A stretch of DNA of 64,000 nt from Tetrapyrgos nigripes (lineage: Eukaryota; Basidiomycota; Agaricomycetes; Agaricales; Campanellaceae). The stretch is taken from assembly GCA_013368315.1 (NCBI GenBank), contig JAACJM010000087.1, positions 62,001 to 126,000 of the forward strand, given 5' to 3'. The notes under the pieces are model-generated. The model saw only the letters and a list, made by a program, of their open reading frames with translations, ran no database searches and was not told the DNA's origin. Positions 49,319-60,546 of this stretch are shown piece after piece. Made by a program: the position numbers and the translations under genes. The number at the start of each line of letters is the position of its first letter. Position 1 is the stretch's first letter.

Positions 49319-50354
49319 TATGGCAGTAGTATGGCAATAATGCTGTCCAGAAATTCTAAACTGGCTTTTTTTCTGCAGGTTTTCTGGTTTTCCATGCAGG
49401 TTGGACTGACTACCAGAGTTTCTGTCTTTTTTTTTTTTTACACAGGTCCTCCCTCAAAATAAGTGATGAACTTTTTTGACACAGGTCCTGGATCTTTGCT
49501 GGAAATTTCACAGGTCTGTCCCTTATGATGCCATTTTCTTTGCAGGTTGATTTCCTTCGAAGTGGGAACATTCAAAATTTTACAGGTTACAAACTTCCAC
49601 TGCGATGATGGCTACTAAATATTCACAGGTTTTATCAAAGGTCGATATTCTGTGGCTTTTGGTCAGGCACCGCATTAGGGCAACCATTCGGCTCGTCGTG
49701 AACCACTCTGTTGGCTCAAGCTCAAGTCAGAAAGGCATGTGACTTGAAGCCCTATACATGACCTCATGCTCATTTCTGCTTTTGTTCTCTCTGATGAGCA
49801 TAAGTAGTTGACAGCTTGATGTATACTAGCTGGAGTCCAGCTAGAATAGATAGGGTCTGACTTGGATGGAATTCTTGCTTGATCTGTGTCATAAGTACAT
49901 AGTTACCAGTATAAGAAGTGGAAAGCGTAATGTTCAGGTTCTGTTCTCGAGTACTTTTGGCCTTGATCATAATGCATTGACCGGCTCCCACCAATACGTT
50001 CAATGCAACTAGCTTTAACTGACGTAAGTCACTAGTGCGACTGAAATTTGAACACTCAGGCCGCTTGCCATTCGAGCAGAGATGGCTCCAAAAGTGACGG
50101 CTTCCACAAATTTCAATTTCTGGTGCAGATATAAGACTACACCTGTACAAAATGACCGTCATATCTGACCTACAAAAAAAATGGAGGATCATCGTGGAGC
50201 CACCTGCAAAAATTTGCGAGGCAGAACTTGCGGAAAAATTGGCCGGGAAGGACCTGCGAAAATTTCACGCCTGGCGAGAAAAGCGACCTGCAAAAAAAAT
50301 CATGATGTGATACACAGTTAGAACCTGCAAAAAATTGGCTGAAAAGGGCAGCTG
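49319..50354. repeat. Partial TATGGCA-family modules, outer part of the nest
   Basis: Two overlapping termini, TATGGCAGTAG and TATGGCAATAATGC, lie at 49319 and 49330. To about 49660 the sequence carries forward motifs of the type TTTTGCAGGT or TTCACAGGT every 30-60 bases and matches 52980-53220 and 53708-53780. About 50050-50345 has the motif in reverse (ACCTGCAAAA) and matches 53890-54200 in the opposite orientation. The middle part, 49660-50050, is less repetitive. No gene is seen. Confidence 0.6.
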
Positions 50355-51348
50355 TATGGCAGTAATATTGTCCAGAAAATCGAATTTTACAACTTTGGTT
50401 TGAGGCAGAAAATTTACAAGTTGGTGTGACAGGTGTCATGGAATTTTGCAAGTTCGAAAGTCCCGACAATGCTTAAGATTTCACACAAGCATATCCAGTT
50501 TCCAAAATTTCACAAGTTGTCAATGGCATCAATTTTTTCACAGATCAGCCCTTGGTGTGGAGTCAAATTTTCTCGCAGATTCAAATTGAGCTCAGAGGCT
50601 CTGGCCTGAATTTTACAAGTCCACGCATGTGAACAACCACAGAAATTTCCACAGGTGAGTACATCTATGGCAATAATACTGTCCAAAAATTCCAAAGAGG
50701 CTTTTTTCTCGCAGGTTGACCCTTTTTTGTATGGCAATAATAGTGTCCGGAAAATCAAAAACCGGGATTGTCACGCAAGTTACCACTTTTTTGACCATTT
50801 TGCCCATCTTTTCACACAAGTTGGGTGGACTCAGGACCTTTTGTGTTTTTTTGCGCAACTTCTCATTGATGACAACATAAATTGTCTTTCTGTACAAGTT
50901 TGGATAATGGGCCAAAAAATTAACAGGTTCCTCACTCGACACATTTTCTGTGCATGTTTGTGGTGATCAATTTCTTTTCGCATATTCTCTTGATCTGAGA
51001 TTTCAAAATTTACAGGTTCTGGAAATGGAAACTTAAGACTATTTTTCACACGTTGAAGTTCTTTCATAGCCCAAATATTTGTGCAAGTTCCGTGCCAAGT
51101 ATTTCTTCGCTTTTTTTGCAAGTTCACAAGAAGGAAATCTCATTCAGCACGACAATATGAGTAGTAGTGGTTATTTATCAGTCCAATTGGATATCTCCAC
51201 TGGTAGTATACCAAGTACTACCTATGTATCACTGATCTACATAGGACACAAGTATGAGGCTGAGCCTTTGACCATGTCCGTGGTATTGACCTGCCAAAAT
51301 TCACGAAAGGTACCAGGTAGGAACCTGTGTAAAAAGTCCCAGCCAAAG
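50355..51348. repeat. Tandem TATGGCA-family modules
   Basis: Termini in forward orientation occur at 50355, 50666 and 50730, so three modules or fragments follow one another. The first (to 50665) matches 51349-51654; the third (50730-51348) matches 4199-4806 and is the reverse of 51660-52285. Motifs TTTTACAGGTT, TTTTGCAAGTT and relatives recur throughout. No coding potential. Confidence 0.65.
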
Positions 51349-52285
51349 TAATACTGTCCGGAAAATCAAATTTTACAGGTTTGGTTTGAGGCAGAAATTT
51401 TACAAGTTGGTGTGACAAGTGTCATGGAATTCACAAGTTCGAAAGTCCTGACAATGCTTGAGATTTCACACAAGTGCACATCCAGTGTCCAAAATTTTAC
51501 AAGTTGTCAGTGGCATCAATTTTTTCACAGGTCAACTCTAGGTTTGGAGTCAACTTTTTTTGCAGGTTCAACTCTCAGAGAACTGGCCTGAATTATTACA
51601 AGTTCACGCATGTGAACAATCATGGAAAATTTCCACAAGTGACTCAGAGTACATCACTTTGGCGGGGACTTTTTACACAGGTTCCTACCTGGTACCTTTC
51701 ATGAATTTTGGCAGGTCAATACCATGGACATGGTCAAAGGCTCAGCCTCATACTTGTGTCCTATGTAGATCAGTGATACATAGGTAGTACTTGGTATACT
51801 ACCAGTGGAGATATCCATTTGGACTGATAAATAACCACTACTACTCATATTGTTGTGATGAATGAAATTTCCTTCTTGTGGACTTGCAAAAAAAGCGAAG
51901 AAATACTTGGCATGGAACTTGCACAAATATTTGGGCTATGATAGAAGTTCAACATGCGAAAAATAGTCTTAAGTTTCCATTTCCAGAACCTGTAAATTTT
52001 GAAATCTCAGATCAAGAGAACATGCGAAAAAATCATGGTAAAAATTGATCACCACAAACATGCGCAAAAAATGTGGCGAGTGAGGAACCTGTTAATTTTT
52101 TGGTCCATTATCCAAACTTGTACAGAAAGACGATTTACCTCTTCATCAATGAGAAGTTGCGCAAAAAAATATGAAAAGTCCTGAGTCCACCCAACTTGTG
52201 TGAAAAGATGGACAAAATGGTCAAAAAAGTGGTAACTTGCATGAAAATCCCGGTTTTTGATTTTCCGGACAGTATTATTGCCATA
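51349..52285. mobile_element. Near full-length TATGGCA-family element with inverted motif arrays
   Basis: It starts TAATACTGTCCGGAAAATC (the first eight bases of the terminus are missing) and ends with the inverted terminus, GGACAGTATTATTGCCATA. In the left half the motif TTTTGCAGGT or TTTTACAAGT runs forward; in the right half it runs in reverse (ACTTGCAAAA, AACCTGTAAA). Arrays of short motifs pointing inward from both termini are typical of transposase-binding subterminal repeats, as in CACTA elements. No transposase is encoded in its 937 bp. Confidence 0.65.
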
Positions 52286-52979
52286 TACTCTGAGTCACTT
52301 GTGGAAATTTTCCGTGATTGTTGACATGCGTGAACTTGTAAAATTCAGGCCAGTTCTTGTAAGGGGACAGTTTTCTTTTTCCTTCCCTTCTCCTTTGGGA
52401 CTTGTTTGTTCTTGTTTTATCTGGACTTCATTGACTTGTTTACCCCTGTTGCATTGTTTCCTCATCCATCATTTCATCATTCATTATTTGATCTCTCATC
52501 ATTCCACCTTTCTATTACTTCATTTTAACTGTACAGTTTTGTAGATCTTTTCCCAGGCCTTCATACAAGTATATATACCCCTTCCCTGCAGATGAGTATC
52601 CTTGAGTTCTTTGGATCTCCTCCTGCAGGTGCATAGTATGTTAGTCTTGTATTTTCTAGTCCTGATTTATATACCTTTGGATCTCCTCCTGCAGTTCTTG
52701 AGTGAGTGCCTCACATGTCAGGAGTCGTTCTTACAGTTCTCTGGGAGTTGAACCTGCAAAAAAAGTTGACTCCAAACCTAGAGTTGACCTGCAAAAAAAT
52801 TGATGTCACTGACAACTTATAAAATTTTGGACACTGGATGTGCACTTGTGTGGAATCTCAAGCATTGTCAGGACTTTCGAACTTGTAAAATTCCATAATG
52901 CTTGTCACACCAACTTGTAAAATTTCTGCCTCAAACCAAACCTGTAAAATTTGATTTTCCGGACAGTATTACTGCTATA
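52286..52979 (-). repeat. Reverse TATGGCA-family half-module, split by a solo LTR
   Basis: After removal of the solo LTR at 52358-52735 it is the reverse complement of 51349-51654, ending with an inverted terminus GGACAGTATTACTGCTATA. With that module it forms a palindrome of about 300-bp arms around the half-element 51660-52285. Confidence 0.7.
52358..52735. mobile_element. Solo LTR, family 2, with GTTCT duplication
   Basis: The 378-bp block starts TGTAAGGGGACAG and ends CGTTCTTACA, with inverted ends TGTAAG and CTTACA. GTTCT occurs at 52353-52357 and 52736-52740. The uninterrupted target exists in the paired arm near 51568-51585 (CAACTCTCAGAGAACTGGCC), so the insertion is confirmed internally. 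It contains CTTTGGATCTCCTCCTGCAG twice. It is unrelated in sequence to the family at 1202 and 27552. Confidence 0.92.
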
Positions 52980-53854
52980 TTTTTGGTAATTTTTATGGTT
53001 TTTCATGCAGGTTGGACCGATTTCCAAAGTTTCTGTCTTTTTTTGCACAAGTCCTCCCTCAAAACAAGTGATGAGCTTTTTTTTACACAGGTCTTCCATG
53101 CTTGCTGGAAATTTCACAGGTCTGTTGCTTATGATGGCTATTTTTTGCAGGTTGATTTCCTTGGAAGTGAGAATTTTTTTTGCAAGTCCTCCATTCAAAA
53201 ATTTACAGGCTCCACTGTCATGATTAGGCCAGTACCACTAACCACTACGCCAAAAGGGCGATATGTCCAGCTTGGCTGGACTATTGGACCAGCGTATATA
53301 AGCACATACCATGGCATGCACTTCATGACATTACCTCCCTGCTAAGGGATTATGTCCCATAATCCTATAGGACATAGGTGTGCATTATATACTGGCCCCC
53401 CAGGCAGTGGTCTATCGGTGACATGCCTGCCGATCATATGAGAGTCAAGCAGGGACCCCGGTGATCCATAGACATGTGCAAACTGATGAATCTTATTGTC
53501 ACATGTCCAAGCTCATGTGACTCAATTCTGCCTGTATGTGTGTACACCCCAGGAGTTGAACCCTCAACCGGGTGAAGCTGGACATAATGTCATGATTAGG
53601 CCAGTACCACTAACCACTACGCCAAAAGGGTGATATGTCCAACTTGGCTGGACTATTGGACCGGCGTATATAAGCACATACCATGGCATGCACTTCATGA
53701 CATCCACATCGTAAATATTCGCAGGTTGAGAAGAAAGTGAACGCATAATTTTCACAGGTTCTATCCAAGGTCTATACTTGATGGCACTGGATTCGGGCAG
53801 CCATTTGGCCTGTCGCCAAGTGTTTATTTGATCGCTGATAAGTAAGGCTGGATA
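52980..53854. repeat. TATGGCA-family module split by a miniature LTR element
   Basis: Apart from the insertion at 53216-53702, this part matches 49345-49680 in the same order: CATGCAGGTTGGAC, ACACAGGTC, TTTGCAGGTTGATTTCC, ATTCACAGGTT. The motif array fades after about 53780. No gene. Confidence 0.6.
53216..53702 (-). mobile_element. Miniature LTR element (TRIM-like) with tRNA-like promoter boxes
   Basis: Direct repeats of 115 bp, 53216-53330 and 53588-53702, start TGTCATG and end CATGACA. TCCAC flanks the whole at 53211-53215 and 53703-53707. The internal 257 bp encodes no protein. On the minus strand the element has a purine tract AGCAGGGAGGTAA just before its 3' repeat, like the AGGAGGGGGGTAA tract of the gypsy element at 55231, so minus is taken as the sense strand. 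Also on that strand are TGGCGTAGTGG (in the LTR, a perfect-looking A box) and GGTTCAACTCC (just past the LTR, a B box), about 62 bases apart, as in a tRNA-type RNA polymerase III promoter. No tRNA cloverleaf is complete. Confidence 0.85.
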
Positions 53855-54250
53855 TATGGCAGTAATATTGTACAAAAAATCCAATTTTTGCAGGTGCATT
53901 TTTCAGCAATTTTTTTGCAGGTTCTGATTGTGAGCAAGATCATGAATTTTTTGCAGGTAGCCAGATGAAGCCAAAAACTCCTTACAGGTCTCCAAAGGGC
54001 ACTCCAATTTTTGCAAGTTGTGTTTTCCGTAAGTCAGGAAATTTCTGCAGGTCCTTTCCAGTCAATTTTCCTTGATTTTTCTGCAGGTTCTTGCAGCCAA
54101 GTTTTTGCAGGTGGCTTGAAGGTAATCCTCCATTTTTTTTGCTGCAGGTCAGCTATCCCAGTCTCGTACAGGTCCAGTCTTATACCTGCATCAGAACCCA
54201 CTCTACACCCTTTCTAGTTAATCAACTCATAAATCCTATGATGCCCAAAT
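53855..54250. repeat. TATGGCA-family module, last of the nest
   Basis: The terminus TATGGCAGTAATATTG at 53855 is followed by a dense forward array: TTTTTGCAGGT, TTTTTTGCAGG, TTCTGCAGGTCC, TTTTTGCAGGTGG and so on to about 54180. It is the reverse counterpart of 50050-50345. The motif density is highest here, about one per 30-40 bases. Confidence 0.65.
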
Positions 54251-54539
54251 GATACGACTTGTAAGTGGTGATGGGGAAGGTAAGAATAATGTGATGGAAT
54301 GAGTCTCTCAGGAAAGCATAAAAGTAAAGGGAAAGTATCAAATAGAGTTGCCATTCCAAGACTTCTTGTGATTCTCCTATTCTTTCCTCACATGAATTCT
54401 CATGAACAAACTGCAAGATAGAAATCTAGATTCTGAATATCTAGTACAAGGGATATATTGTGATTGATAGGTGAAGACACTGTGAAACAAAAGCACAAAT
54501 GAGCATAAAGAGCAGCAGGGTTGTGTATAGGGCGCCAAG
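54251..54539. other. Unassigned spacer
   Basis: No gene or repeat boundary supported. Confidence 0.35.
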
Positions 54540-54698
54540 TCACCTGCATGAAAAAAGCCACTGAATATTGACCTTAGATAGAACCTGTGAAATTTTTATG
54601 TTGACTATCTTCTCCTGTAAATATTTATGAACCATCATGGTTGTAGAACCCTTGGCAAGGTCATCAACTTGAGTAGTGTTACCTCGAACTGGAACGGC

Positions 54699-55230
54699 TG
54701 TGGTAAAGAGCACACACTTGGCTCTAAACAGTAGGTGTAAACAGAACAACAGTAGACAGATAACAATGTGAGACTAGTCCCAAGACAAAGTTAATATTGA
54801 GTAAAAACAAGAAATACATGAGATGCTCACCTAGTCCAAAGACAAAGAGGTCAAGATGGAGACTAGGGAGCTACTACTCTAAGCTTATATACACAGAACA
54901 GGAATAAAGATAAAAGTTGAGTAAAGCGAAGAAAGGAATCAGAGAACTGTCCAGAACAATCAAAGTACAGCCTGTTGTCCCTGTAAGAGATGTATCATAA
55001 AAAGATGAACAAAAGATGAACAAGCTGTGTGTAGTGTCCCTGTAAGAGATGTATCATAAAAAGACGAACAAGTGATGAAACAGGGGATAGTAGCTGTGCA
55101 TAGATGATCAAGGAAAGATGAACAAAAGATAGGGCAAAGGATGAACAAAACAATGATTAAAAGGCAGTGACTGATGAAGAAAAGAAACAGAAAATGAACG
55201 AAAATACCCAGAAATAATACTGTCACGACA
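54699..55230 (-). repeat. Gypsy 3' LTR (left in window)
   Basis: 532 bp, TGTGGTAAAG to CACGACA on the plus strand. Internally it has two copies of the word CCCTGTAAGAGATGTATCAT about 60 bp apart, also present in the other LTR. Confidence 0.93.
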
Positions 55231-55249
55231 TTACCCCCCTCCTAAGACT

Positions 55250-58200
55250 CAGTGTCCTCGATGAGTCAAACTCTTGGAGCTTTTGGATGCTTCTTGTGGA
55301 ATGCAGTGATTGACTGTTTTGCGTTGTTGAGGTTGTAAATTGGCTCCCAGGAGTTATGACTGTCATCGTATCCTTTCCACTTTATCAAATACTCCATCCT
55401 TCGCCACCTAATCCGACTGTCCAAAAAAATTTCTCCACTTCATACTCTGGCTCATCCTCTCCCTCTAAATCAATCGGTCCTGGTTCTTCTGGTAATAATC
55501 CATTGACTTTGTTCCCTCTAAATGGATAGAGTTTGTCGGTAAATCCAAACGATAGTCCAATGGGCCTATTTTCTCCAGAATCTCAAAGGGTCCCAATTGT
55601 CTGTCTCCCAACTTCTCACTTGACAACTTCAAATCTATATCCTCTGCACTTAACCATACATAATCCCCCACCTTGAACTCATGTGCCTTCTGCTTTCCTT
55701 GTTCATACCCTTCCTTCTGTTGTTTCTTTCCTAAATGAAGTGCTGCCCCTGCATCTCGTCGTACTTCTCGTAACACCTCAATCCATTTCTCTACCTCTGG
55801 AATTCCTGACCGTCGTCCTAAAGGTATGTTGAACAGTGGTAAGTATCCATATGTGATCTCGAAAGGGGATAGATTGTGAGCAGAGTGGGTTCGGGAATTA
55901 ATGACAAATTCTGCCAAAGGAAGATGTTCTGCCCAGTCATCCTGACGCCTGTTCACAAATAACTGAAGATACTTTTCCACTTCCTGATTAGCTCATTCTG
56001 TTTGTCCATTAGCTTGTGGAAGATACCCAGAAGTGAGGTTGGATTTGATTCCTAGGTGTTCTAGTAGTACCCGCATAACTTTTGCTGCAAATTGAGGTCC
56101 TCGATCTGAGACAAACTGTAATGGTAGACCATGCAACCTGAAGATCTCTCGATAAAAGAGATCTGCTACTCCTTCTGCATTAATGTTGGATGTACAAGGA
56201 ATAGCATGAATCTGTTTCCCGTAAAGGTCAGTTGCTACGAGAATAGCATTGTACCCATTTGATTCCGGCAGTTGAGTTATGAGGTCCACTCCAATCTCTT
56301 CCCAAAGTCCTGTTGGAACATCCAGTGGTCGGGTTACTGCTCTTGGATGCCTCTGCAACTTCTTCCGCGCACACGTGTCACATCCCTTGACAAATTTCTC
56401 CACAAATGATCTCATCCTAGGCCACCAAAAATGAGTATCCACCAGGTTGAATGTTCCATGTACCCCTGGGTGTCCTGCTGTTGGGTCGTCATGACATTGT
56501 CGCACTACATCTGCCCTGAGTTCTTCATCTGGTGGCACGTATACTCTTCCTCAATGATATACCAATCCATTATCCTCCTCTCATTCCGCTAACCCATTTG
56601 CCAATCTCCTAAGTCCGTTTTTCTTCAGATCTATAAGTCCTTCCAGCACCTCTGCTTCTCTCTTTGATGCCTTCCGTATCCTCTCCTCCAGTGGATTGAC
56701 CAATACAGTCGCTGCTATAGTCGCAAAGTGAGCTGGTTTAAGAACAGTTTGTTGTGTGTTGTCCTCTTTATCAGCGACTCAATGTTCTGGCATCCGTGAA
56801 AGGGCATCTGCCTGTGTGTTGGATTTCCCTGCTCAATGAATCAAACGGAAATTGAAATGAGAGAGCCAAAGTGCCCACCGTGCTTGTCTTTGACTAAGGT
56901 CTTGTGCCGTTCGCCAGAATTCCAGGTTTGAATGGTCTGTTACAATCTCAAATCCATCTGGTGTCCCTTCCAAGTAATGCCTCCAATCTCTCAACGCCTC
57001 TATTATAGCCAACATCTCTCGGTCGTATATCTCGTAATTCCGTTCTACCAGTTGCATTGATGAAGAACGAAAAGCGGCAGGATGCCATAAACCATCTTCC
57101 AGCTTCTGCATCAATACTCCTCCTGTTGCATATCCTGATGCGTCCACTTCTATTCTTGTTGGCCTCCCTGGTTCCCAAAGTGTAAGAATTGGTGCTGATA
57201 CGAAAGCTTCCTGAAGTTGTTCAAAGGCTGCCTGTTGATGACTTCCCCATTCATACTTGACATTTTTTACGTGTCAAGTCATTCAGGGGTCTAGCAATTT
57301 TGGAAAAATCTTTGATGAAATGACGTTAGAAGTTGGCAAATCCCAGGAAACCCCATAGATCTCAAAGTGTTGTTGGCATTTTCCAATTCCGTACTGCTGC
57401 TACCTTCACCGGATCCATTCGTACCTCTCCTCCTCCTATTACCAAACCCAAGTACTCAATCACCTCTTGTTCAAATTCACACTTCTCTGGCCTCAAATAC
57501 AAATCATGCTTCTGTAACCTCTTCAAAACCTCTTGTGTAACTGTCCGTACCTCCTCCAATGATCCACTGAAGATAAGGATGTCATCTAAATATACTGCCA
57601 CTTTTCCTGCAGCAATTAAATCAGCAAATATCGAATTCATCAGAGACTGAAAGGTAGCAGGGGAGTTGGTAAGTCCAAAGAACATAACTTGAGGTTCAAA
57701 TAGTCCCCTATTCGTGGCAAACACTGCCTTCCACTCATCTCCAGACTTGATCCATACATTGTTGTATCCCCAACATACGTCGAATTTTGTGAAGTACCGA
57801 TAATGTCTGTAACCAATGGAAGAGGGTAGCGATTCTTGACTGTGAACTGGTTCAGCTTTCAGTAGTCTTGAACAAATCGCAGTTTACCATCCTTCTTTTT
57901 GACAAAGAAGACTGGTGATGATAGTAGTGACTTGGATGGCTGAATGTACCCTTTGTGTAGCTTATCTTCCAAAAACTGGTCTAACTCTTCTTGTTCATTA
58001 AGCGACATAGGATAGATTTTGGTGTGCATAGTTTCTGGTGTGTTTGGTAAGAGTTCGATGGCATGATCCCAGGGTTTGCGAGTCGGAAGTCTTTCAGATT
58101 CTAGCTCTGAGAACACCTTTGCAAAGTCCCGATACTGGGCTGGTACCATCTGCTCGAAAGTCTGTTTTGGTTTGTCCTTCTGAGCCTGCTCTGCAAGTTG

Positions 58201-58932
58201 TTGTGAATAAGTAAATCCAGCTGTGCACCAAACCTCTTCACTTTGTTCTTTAAGAATCCCTGTCTTCCACCATTTCCTCCTGGTCACCCTATTAGCACGT
58301 ATACGGCAATAGGGTGTCTCCTCTTCTTCCTCAGCTTCTGTCTCCTCCTCTTTCTCTTCCTCCTCTCTGTCCACTAACAGGTCCTCCCTCTCCTGTGGTA
58401 TCTCTCCAGTCCATTGAATCTCATCTCCCTCGTCTGGTACTTCTTCTACTGTCGCTTTCTGCCTCTTTACTTCTCCTTTCTTCCAATCTACTTCTGGATT
58501 TGTCTGTTGTAGCCAAGGTAATCCCAGAATAATGTCCTCCCCTCCAATATCTGTAATTAAAAAGTCCATCCAGTTCTCTTGTCCGTCCACTGTGAGCCCT
58601 AGATGTGCGAACCTTTCAATCTGCCCTGCCTGATTTGAAGTTCCATCAATGTTGAATACATTGATCAGTTGTTTGAGCTGAAAAGTTCGAATTTGGTGCT
58701 TCTTCACAAAGTCTTTTCCCAAAAATAGAGCTGTTGCTCCACTATCCACCATAGCTGCTGTTTCTATGCTTCGGTTCATTCCTCGTAGTTTGACTCCAAC
58801 ATGAAAATGTGATGAAAGGGGATCTATTTCCTGAATAACTGATATTTTACATGCAGAAATAGAATCGTACGAGGAAGTGGTAAGCATAGAGAATTGTTTG
58901 AAGGGTGTTGTCCATGCAGCTGGAACGGGCAC
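55250..58932 (-). pseudogene. Gypsy pol: protease, reverse transcriptase, RNase H, integrase, chromodomain
   Basis: Protease: MVDSGATALFLG (about 58760) and ILGLPWLQ. Reverse transcriptase: FFVKKKDGKLRFVQDY (about 57905), then FGLTNSPATFQS (57690) and YLDDILIF (about 57590). RNase H: MDASGYATGG (57147) and VTDHSNLEF. Integrase: HPGVHG and CDTCARKK zinc residues (56475-56360), VDLITQLP, SDRGPQF (about 56110) and NGQTE (about 56000). Chromodomain: MEYLIKWKGYDDSHNSWEP (about 55395-55340), which in this clade binds histone marks and guides insertion. The frame is broken by many stops; at four of them TGA stands where CGA (Arg) is expected (57857, 56827, 56778, 55990 regions). Shifts also occur near 57730 and 55425. 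Confidence 0.88.
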
Positions 58933-58979
58933 CTGCTTTAAAAATCCATCTTCTTCATAAACGTAGCCAAGATGGCAGC

Positions 58980-60410
58980 CTGCTGAGTCATGGCATTCTG
59001 AAGAGCTGTGAGCTGTGTGGAATAATCTGGAGGTGGAATTGTGGCTGTAGTGGAGGTAGAGGGAGTTGGGGACTCAGATGGGAAAAGGGTGAAGTAGTCG
59101 TCCATGGTGGTAGCAGCAACTCATTGCCCTTGAGGACACAACCCTCTGTTGTGGTCAAGACCCATGAACTTATCCTGACAAACACGATCCAGATGACCCT
59201 TCCGAGCACAGTAGTTGCACTTGGCTTCCTTGTGGTTACACTGAGGCTTCATGTGGCCTGGAGCACTGCAACCATAGCAATGGTTTCGCCAGTGCGAGTA
59301 GCATCAATGTCCATAGCATAGGGATCAGAAGTGGAGGTAGAAGTGGATGTAGTAGTGGTGGTCTTATGACCCTGCTTGTGATGGATGAGGTTCTCGAGAG
59401 TGGTGCTCCTCTTAACCAAATCATCAAGTGAAATTGGCTTGCCTTTCACCGCCTCGATGGGAGCTAAGCCAATGCGGAGGTTATAATTGAGTCCTTGTTC
59501 AAGACGAGCTTGGAGATCTTCATCAGAGTATCCTGTCCTCTGACCCAAGTCTCTGAATACCTGTCTGTTTCCCCTGAACCAATCCTTATATCACATCTTG
59601 TGCATCTGCCTGTTCATCCAATGATCCAAACCATGCTTTGAAAGCTTCCACAAATACACTCCAAGTTCCATTAAACAGATTGACAGTCTGAGTAGTCCCG
59701 TCGTATGCCATAGCTTCTTTGATGTATGGCGCAGCCCAAATGCCAGCCTCCCCCTGCATGAAAGAGAGTGCAGATTGTATCATCTTTCCTTCATTTCAGC
59801 AATATCTCTCTGTTCTCCAGCCCAGTTCCTGAAAGACGCCATGAAGGACCTGACATCTACAGCCTTACCCTTGAAGGGTTCAGGCTTGGCCATGCTGGAT
59901 TTATCGGAGCTCTGGCTTATTGTGTGAGCCTTAGGCTGGGGTTGTTGCTGGTTTATGTGTTGGAGGAATGTAGTGACCTGCTCTTGGAGAAGTCCATGAG
60001 CATTTATGATGTCCTCAATGGTAGCTGCCTGATGAATCTGTTCGGCACGGTGCATATTGAAATGGGGTTGTTGAGCTTGTTCAGACATATTAATATCTGA
60101 GAGAACAGGAGACGATGGGATAACAGGGGTATGGGACGTGGGTGATGGAAGTGGTAGGTAACGGAAGTGTTGATGGAGAAAGGCTGAACTGGTAGGTAAG
60201 ACAATACAGTCAAAACAAGTGTTGTTGTCTTCCCAACTATAGTAACGGATTTGGGGAATGGAACGGATGTAAGTGTTTGGACAAGGATGGCTTGGGCAGT
60301 TAAAGAATCCTTCATCTCCATCTTTAAAATAACTGTTGATATCAAAGCAGACGTGTCTCCGATCGACTAGATCAAAGCCATGTAGTTGTCCTCGACAGGA
60401 CAACTTGCTG
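58980..60410 (-). pseudogene. Gypsy gag
   Basis: A capsid-type region reads PEPFKGKAVDVRSFMASFRN (about 59870-59810) and AYIKEAM-like text, then ARLEQGLNYNLRIGLAP (about 59505), and ends in two zinc knuckles, CYGCSAPGHMKPQC and CNYCARKGHLDRVC (about 59275-59175), both with spacing C-x2-C-x4-H-x4-C. Frame changes near 59780 and 59285 and a stop near 59590 separate the parts. Gag coats the element RNA. Confidence 0.8.
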
Positions 60411-60546
60411 GATACAGAACTGGGTGCACAAGAAGTACGAGAAGCACGAGATGGTGCTTGAGAGGGTGCTGTAGACGTGGTAACAGAGTTTCTGCAAGGA
60501 CAACCTGATAACTAGGCTGTCGGTGCAGCAAGAGATCTTGACCTAA

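Noticed and set aside
53550..53650. A functional tRNA gene
   Set aside because: A and B boxes are present on the minus strand, but the acceptor stem and anticodon arm do not form, and the boxes straddle an LTR border.
49319..54250. Recurring TTTTTGCAG|GT words as a real run of splice sites (recursive splicing)
   Set aside because: The bases after GT are mostly TT, CC or GG, not the GTRAG of fungal donors. There is no coding sequence nearby, and the arrays flip orientation with the element ends, which fits transposon architecture better.
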